From assembly GCA_946999785.1 (NCBI GenBank), contig CAMQEO010000017.1, positions 1 to 20,133 of the forward strand: a DNA stretch of 20,133 bases. The letters are read 5' to 3'. Positions 16,414-20,133 of the stretch are shown here, one piece after another. Source of the DNA: an uncultured Atopobium sp. Lineage in GTDB: Bacteria > Actinomycetota > Coriobacteriia > Coriobacteriales > Atopobiaceae. The translations under genes and the position numbers were made by a program. The notes under the pieces are model-generated. The model searched no databases and was not told the origin of the DNA. It saw nothing but the letters and a program-made list of their open reading frames with translations. The number at the start of each line of letters is the position of its first letter. Position 1 is the first letter of the stretch.

Positions 16414-18195
16414 ATGAACGGCTTAGTACAGCGTAAGCACACACCTCAACACATTGCACAATCTCTTGCTGCATTGTATATATATGCGCTACGTATCTAT
16501 CGAAAACCTTCTTTTTATGCTTTTTTATGTATAAAGAAATTATGTGCCGCAGCAGTCAAGCAGGTATGCACCACAGGTGTTAAACGCTTAGAACAGGCTA
16601 TGACAGTTATGCTTTTTTGCACACTTCTACTAGGTACCACCTACCAGCTTGGTGTTGCTCAAGAGCAGTCTAATTCAACAGATACACAGCTACCGCCAGA
16701 CCTTTCACAAACAGAGCTCTCGGAACCAGGCGTTCTAAGTGTTGGCATGGAAGCAAATTATGCGCCATATAACTGGACGCAAACTTCTGACGCACACGAT
16801 GGCGTGCCTATTAGCAATTCTACCGGCGAGTATGCAAATGGCTACGACGTGCAGGTGGCAAAACGTATGGCTGATGCCCTAGGTCTTAAACTCAAAATTG
16901 TTAAAATGGAATGGGACGGACTCTCGGTGGCGCTTCAATCGGGTAAAATTGACGCTATTATCGCAGGTATGACCCCTACTCCTGAACGCTGTAAAGAAAT
17001 AGATTTCACACACCCCTATTACTATTCTGATATGGTAATGGTTACTAAAAAAAGTGGTCCATTTGCACACGCAACATCCATTCAAGATTTTGCTGGTGCC
17101 AAGGTAACCGCTCAGCTCAACACGTTTCACTACAAGCTCATCAACCAGATCCACAACGTAGATAAACAAGTAGCATTTAGCGATTTCCCCACTATGATTG
17201 CTTCGGTTATGAGTGGAAAGATTGACGCGTATGCGTCTGAACGGCCTGCTGCTATGGCTGCAGTAGCCGCAAATAGTGAGTTAACCTTCGTTTCATTTGC
17301 AGATGGAGCAGGGTTTGATACTCATGGCATAGACACATCCACCGCAATTGGGATACGCAAAGGTTCAAAACTTATGGAATATCTCAATCGTGCCCTCGAC
17401 TCTTTTGCTCCACAACAGCAGCAAACACTTATGCAAGACATGGTAAATCTTAATCAACGTGAACAACATCCAAGCTTTCTTGATCAAATAGCAGATATCT
17501 GGAATACCTATCATGACCAATTTATTCGCGGAACATTCTACACAGTTATCATTTCGTTTATCTCTACGTTTGTAGGATTTTTAATAGGATTGCTCATCGC
17601 AATTTATCAAACCATACAGGTGTCAAAGCACCATCGCATCCGTTATGCACTTTATAAATGCCTAGCCGTACTTATACGCATTTATATAGAAGTGTTCCGT
17701 GGAACACCTATGATGGTTCAGGCAATGCTTATCTTTTACGGTTCAAAATTGCTCTTTAATCTAGATTTATCTCCTCTTACCTCTGCATTTTTCATTGTAT
17801 CGGTAAATTCAGGTGCTTATCTTTCCGAAACTGTTCGTGGTGGTATTTTAGGCGTTTCCAAAGGACAGCTCGAAGGTGCTCATGCACTTGGTCTTAATCA
17901 CTGGGATACTATGGTGCATATTATTTTACCGCAGGCAGTTATCAGTATTTTGCCGTCGGTTGGTAACGAGTTAAATATGAACATTAAAGATACGTCGGTA
18001 TTAAATGTTATTGCTGTATCAGAGCTCTTCTTTATTACTAAATCTATCGCAGGTACCACATATCAAACATTTCAAACGTATCTCATTGCAAGTGTTATCT
18101 ATTTTGCACTTACTTTTCTTGCAAGTTTGGGACTCAAATATGTTGAAAAGCATATCGTTGCACCTAATGCGTATGTATCTTCTGCAAAAGCATAG
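16414..18195 (+). CDS. Amino-acid ABC importer, fused substrate-binding protein and permease (likely lysine)
   Basis: A 593-residue fusion. A basic N-terminal region of about 60 residues precedes a hydrophobic segment (63-82), probably an uncleaved signal anchor without a lipobox. A family 3 solute-binding domain follows (about 107-345; GMEANYAPYNW, ANGYDVQVAKRMADALG, GKIDAIIAGMTPTPER, FTHPYYYSD). Then comes a HisM/GlnP-type permease (about 370-580) with GTFYTVI, EVFRGTPMM and the EAA loop EGAHALGLNHWDTMVHIILP, which contacts the ATPase. The ATG at 16414 has a GAAAGG site. The frame is open back to a TTG at 16327, but no ribosome site supports that start. Lysine specificity is inferred from the upstream riboswitch; general polar amino-acid uptake is the alternative. 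Confidence 0.92.
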   Translation: MNGLVQRKHTPQHIAQSLAALYIYALRIYRKPSFYAFLCIKKLCAAAVKQVCTTGVKRLEQAMTVMLFCTLLLGTTYQLGVAQEQSNSTDTQLPPDLSQTELSEPGVLSVGMEANYAPYNWTQTSDAHDGVPISNSTGEYANGYDVQVAKRMADALGLKLKIVKMEWDGLSVALQSGKIDAIIAGMTPTPERCKEIDFTHPYYYSDMVMVTKKSGPFAHATSIQDFAGAKVTAQLNTFHYKLINQIHNVDKQVAFSDFPTMIASVMSGKIDAYASERPAAMAAVAANSELTFVSFADGAGFDTHGIDTSTAIGIRKGSKLMEYLNRALDSFAPQQQQTLMQDMVNLNQREQHPSFLDQIADIWNTYHDQFIRGTFYTVIISFISTFVGFLIGLLIAIYQTIQVSKHHRIRYALYKCLAVLIRIYIEVFRGTPMMVQAMLIFYGSKLLFNLDLSPLTSAFFIVSVNSGAYLSETVRGGILGVSKGQLEGAHALGLNHWDTMVHIILPQAVISILPSVGNELNMNIKDTSVLNVIAVSELFFITKSIAGTTYQTFQTYLIASVIYFALTFLASLGLKYVEKHIVAPNAYVSSAKA

Positions 18196-18226
18196 TTGGG
18201 TCAATGTAGGCGTATAAGGAGTCATC

Positions 18227-18985
18227 ATGACACAAAAAGAAATCATTCTAGACATACAGCATCTTAAAAAATCATTTGGAGAACACAGCGTTCTTAAAGA
18301 TGTATCGTTCTCTTTGTATAAAGGGTCAGTCATTAGTATTCTTGGTAGTTCTGGCTCGGGTAAAAGCACATTTTTACGCTGTATAAACCTTTTGGAAAAA
18401 CCATCAGGCGGACAAATCTTATATCATGGAGCTTCTATTCTTGATCCCGATTTTGAATTAGGACCGTATCGCGCAAAAGTTGGCATGGTTTTTCAGCAAT
18501 TTAACCTGTTTAATAATCTAAGTGTGCTCGATAACTGCGTTATTGGACAAACACGCGTGCTCAAGCGGAGCAAAAAGGAGGCACAGGACAGAGCTGTCAT
18601 GGAGCTTGAACATGTTGGACTCCAAGATTTTATTCATGCAAAACCGGCTTCTCTATCTGGTGGTCAAAAACAGCGTGTTGCCATTGCGCGTGCGCTTGCA
18701 ATGGATCCCGAAATTTTACTCTTTGATGAGCCTACCAGCGCACTTGACCCCGAGATGGTAGACAGCGTACTTGCTGCAATGAAAGATTTGGCACATGCCG
18801 GGCTTACGATGATGGTTGTAACACACGAAATTGAGTTTGCGCGCGATGTTTCTTCGCATGTGTGTTACATGAATGAAGGTATCATCTTGGAAGAAGGAAA
18901 ACCTGAAGAAGTTATTGATCATCCTCAGCATGCACGCACACAAGAATTCCTTGCACGGTATCTACACGGCCAAAAAAATATATAA
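18227..18985 (+). CDS. Amino-acid ABC importer ATPase (GlnQ/HisP type)
   Basis: Cytoplasmic ATPase energising the fused binding/permease protein just upstream (31-base gap). At 252 residues it is of normal length. It has Walker A GSSGSGKST (40-48), Q-loop FQQFNLF (89-95), signature LSGGQKQRVAIARAL (143-157), Walker B ILLFDEPTSALDPE (163-176) and the switch histidine H200 (VVTHEIEFA). The A-loop and the ALDPE D-loop are those of the polar amino-acid uptake (PAAT) group. AAGGAG precedes the ATG. It shares the riboswitch-controlled transcript, since no promoter or terminator is seen between the two genes. Confidence 0.95.
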   Translation: MTQKEIILDIQHLKKSFGEHSVLKDVSFSLYKGSVISILGSSGSGKSTFLRCINLLEKPSGGQILYHGASILDPDFELGPYRAKVGMVFQQFNLFNNLSVLDNCVIGQTRVLKRSKKEAQDRAVMELEHVGLQDFIHAKPASLSGGQKQRVAIARALAMDPEILLFDEPTSALDPEMVDSVLAAMKDLAHAGLTMMVVTHEIEFARDVSSHVCYMNEGIILEEGKPEEVIDHPQHARTQEFLARYLHGQKNI

Positions 18986-19156
18986 CTTGATGAATAATCT
19001 ACACTACCAAAGTTTAGAAAAAAATATGAAACGATCATATGAACAGAGGTCAGCAGGTACTCGGTATAGTGTTCAATGAATATACCCCGTACATACATGC
19101 ATACGGTAGTACAAATAGAGAAAACAAACTGTTCTAACAAAAATCCTCCTCATTGC

Positions 19157-19192
19157 TGTGATATGTGTCCAGTATTCTGGATACATATCGCA
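19157..19192. repeat. 16-bp near-perfect hairpin with four-base loop
   Basis: Bases 19157-19172 pair with 19177-19192 around a TATT loop, with only two G-U pairs in RNA form (core GTCCAG-TATT-CTGGAT). No T tract follows on either strand, so it is not a standard terminator. It lies 170 bases past the ABC ATPase. It may stabilise the 3' end of the importer mRNA, act as a protein binding site, or be a remnant of a small palindromic repeat element. Confidence 0.6.
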
Positions 19193-19248
19193 AAGCATGT
19201 GGGACCTTCGATGTGAAGCATATAAAAGTTGCAAATATAACATAAAGC

Positions 19249-19283
19249 TTGTTAAACTTTGGTATGCTAAATCGAATTAACAA
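19249..19283. repeat. Inverted repeat TTGTTAA/TTAACAA
   Basis: Perfect 7-bp inverted copies at 19249-19255 and 19277-19283, separated by 21 bases. The arms are AT-rich, so chance is possible. It could be a split operator. Confidence 0.25.
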
Positions 19284-19291
19284 TGAGACTA

Positions 19292-19301
19292 CCCCCCCCC
19301 C
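19292..19301 (+). repeat. Homopolymeric run of ten C residues
   Basis: A C10 tract, followed by T and another CCC, sits in otherwise AT-rich intergenic sequence. Such tracts change length by slipped-strand mispairing and also cause sequencing errors. No coding frame crosses it. Confidence 0.9.
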
Positions 19302-19455
19302 TCCCGCATCATTTGTCAAGCTTTTATACATCACTTTGTGAATACTTTATGAATTTATTGCGAGAGTTTGTGTACACTCAGTAAGACAGGTAGTTGATAT
19401 TGATGAGATATGCTTTACAAAAGGCATTCAAATTACAGCAAAAAAAGGAATAAAA

Positions 19456-19477
19456 TAACCACCCGTACGGGTGGTTA
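19456..19477 (-). terminator. Terminator of tRNA-fMet (perfect 22-base palindrome)
   Basis: The 22 bases form a perfect palindrome (arms TAACCACCCGT and ACGGGTGGTTA) and begin nine bases after the tRNA 3' end on the minus strand. A T-rich stretch, ATTTTATT, follows on that strand. The plus strand has TTAAAAATC after it, so termination works best leftward. Confidence 0.75.
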
Positions 19478-19486
19478 AAAATCAAA

Positions 19487-19563
19487 TGGTCGCGGGGGCT
19501 GGACTTGAACCAACGACCTCCGGGTTATGAGCCCGGCGAGCTACCAAACTGCTCCACCCCGCA
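19487..19563 (-). tRNA. Initiator tRNA-Met (CAU), CCA encoded
   Basis: A 77-base cloverleaf on the minus strand: acceptor arm TGCGGGG with CCCCGCG, D stem GAGC/GCTC, anticodon stem CCGGG/CCCGG with loop CTCATAA, T stem GTTGG/CCAGC with loop TTCAAGT, then discriminator A and encoded CCA. Three stacked G-C pairs in the anticodon stem (29-31 with 39-41) and the A11-U24 pair mark it as the initiator rather than the elongator. The 1-72 pair is U-G rather than the usual unpaired C-A. No other gene is in the same transcript. Confidence 0.95.
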
Positions 19564-20024
19564 CTGTGATGTGCTAAAAGCCTGCAAATACAAAGCTGAG
19601 CTTCAAGCGCAAATAATAAATATACGTATTATGCTTTTACATGTCAACCAAAATCCCGTAAGTTTATGCTTCATCATAGAACACCTACAATTGCACATCT
19701 CGTATGCCACCATCTAGCCAAAGCTCACATACGCCCGTTTACGGCCTATATATTAATTTACGGTTGTATACATAAAAGCTCCTATTCGACTGTTTACGGG
19801 CATTCTGAAAGCTCTGCACTCTTTTTACAAACGTTGCAACTCATGGCATAGACACAACCAAGCTACACCCTATGCCCTATACAACTTTAAACAGATCAAG
19901 CACCTAACATTTGAAAGCTCTATATCAATTGTATTTCTAAATAACAAATTTTTTATGACGACGGATTTTCGTTTATATACTTATGAGTCATTAAGTTTAA
20001 TCGTATGACAAGAAAGTATTCACC
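19564..20024. other. Non-coding region between tRNA-fMet and the last gene
   Basis: About 460 AT-rich bases without a credible gene. The heptamer TTTACGG occurs three times (19738, 19757 and 19793) within 62 bases. A TATACT box at 19976-19981 may be the -10 of the rightward gene, but no good -35 lies at the right distance. Confidence 0.4.
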
Positions 20025-20133
20025 ATGCAACATAACAATGACTTAGAACGCCTGAGTATTGCCTCAAAAAATCACACACGTATGCCTCGTATAGGCATCA
20101 CTACCAGAAACCTTTGTGCAACAGATGAATACG
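20025..20133 (+). CDS. Start of a gene, possibly a class I glutamine amidotransferase-like (PuuD-type) hydrolase
   Basis: Only the first 36 codons are in the window. The ATG at 20025 has a modest AAGAAAG site upstream. After a polar stretch of about 20 residues comes RMPRIGITTRN, which resembles the first strand of peptidase C26/gamma-glutamyl-gamma-aminobutyrate hydrolases, where a PxIGIT pattern opens the domain. That is too little to be sure. An internal ATG at 20079, just before this motif, has no ribosome site. Confidence 0.4.
   Translation, partial: MQHNNDLERLSIASKNHTRMPRIGITTRNLCATDEY

Larger units (their letters stand above)
18986..19455. other. Non-coding region between the ABC ATPase and tRNA-fMet
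   Basis: 470 bases with no convincing gene on either strand. It holds a long 16-bp hairpin (19157-19192), a TTGTTAA/TTAACAA inverted repeat and a run of ten C residues, listed separately. No clear terminator with a T run follows the ATPase gene. No known structured RNA (SRP RNA, tmRNA, 6S, RNase P) was recognised. Confidence 0.5.

Noticed and set aside
16148..18165. A 15-base segment (AAAGCATATCGTTGC) shared between riboswitch helix P3 and the end of the permease coding sequence near 18147-18165.
   Set aside because: In the permease it encodes ordinary residues (EKHIVA). A match of this length somewhere in a 20 kb window is not very improbable, and there is no flanking similarity.
19134..19334. 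Minus-strand frame across the C10 tract and hairpin.
   Set aside because: It would contain a poly-Gly stretch from the C run and has no family resemblance. It is more likely non-coding.
19738..19799. Three TTTACGG heptamers as a possible repeat array.
   Set aside because: Spacing is irregular (19 and 36 bases) and there is no longer shared unit, so no CRISPR or iteron call is justified.

Overview
The window is about 20 kb of chromosomal DNA at moderate to low G+C (around 43 percent by eye) and is mostly housekeeping genes. I infer a low-G+C member of the Coriobacteriia (Actinomycetota), probably Atopobiaceae. The reasons are the long gene chain encoding a site-2 protease, ScpA, ScpB, an RsuA-type pseudouridine synthase, Cmk fused to PlsC, IspH, Der, PlsY and GpsA, together with the presence of PdxST. 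The taxon is an inference, because no 16S or other marker is present. I see no transposase, integrase, phage gene or CRISPR array.

Left part (1-11471, minus strand). A promoter at about 8588-8616 appears to drive a compact series read right to left: M50 metalloprotease, scpA, scpB, pseudouridine synthase, cmk-plsC, ispH, der, plsY and gpsA (cut by the window edge). Gaps are short, with a 4-base stop/start overlap and one directly abutting stop/start. The series combines chromosome segregation (ScpAB), ribosome maturation (Der, pseudouridine synthase), isoprenoid synthesis (IspH) and phosphatidic acid synthesis (GpsA makes glycerol 3-phosphate, PlsY and the PlsC domain acylate it). Further upstream on the same strand are an ABC-F ATPase and a small membrane protein whose start overlaps the ABC-F stop.

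Middle (11602-15650). pdxS and pdxT form a two-gene operon for pyridoxal 5'-phosphate synthesis on the minus strand. Diverging from it on the plus strand are a small four-helix membrane protein and enolase, which has a good promoter and a terminator.

Right part (15651-20133). An AT-rich spacer leads into a lysine riboswitch with a terminator-type expression platform. It precedes an amino-acid ABC importer made of a fused substrate-binding/permease protein and its ATPase. The riboswitch is the strongest evidence that the importer carries lysine. After a 470-base non-coding stretch with a long hairpin and a run of ten C residues comes an initiator tRNA-Met on the minus strand, with a U1-G72 pair and its own terminator. 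The window ends with the first 36 codons of a plus-strand gene, possibly a class I glutamine amidotransferase-like hydrolase.

The items most worth a second look are the lysine riboswitch/importer unit, the cmk-plsC fusion with Glu replacing the Asp of the acyltransferase HX4D motif, the enlarged PdxT, the initiator tRNA end pair and the 16-bp hairpin near 19157-19192. I do not see a clearly new biological system.
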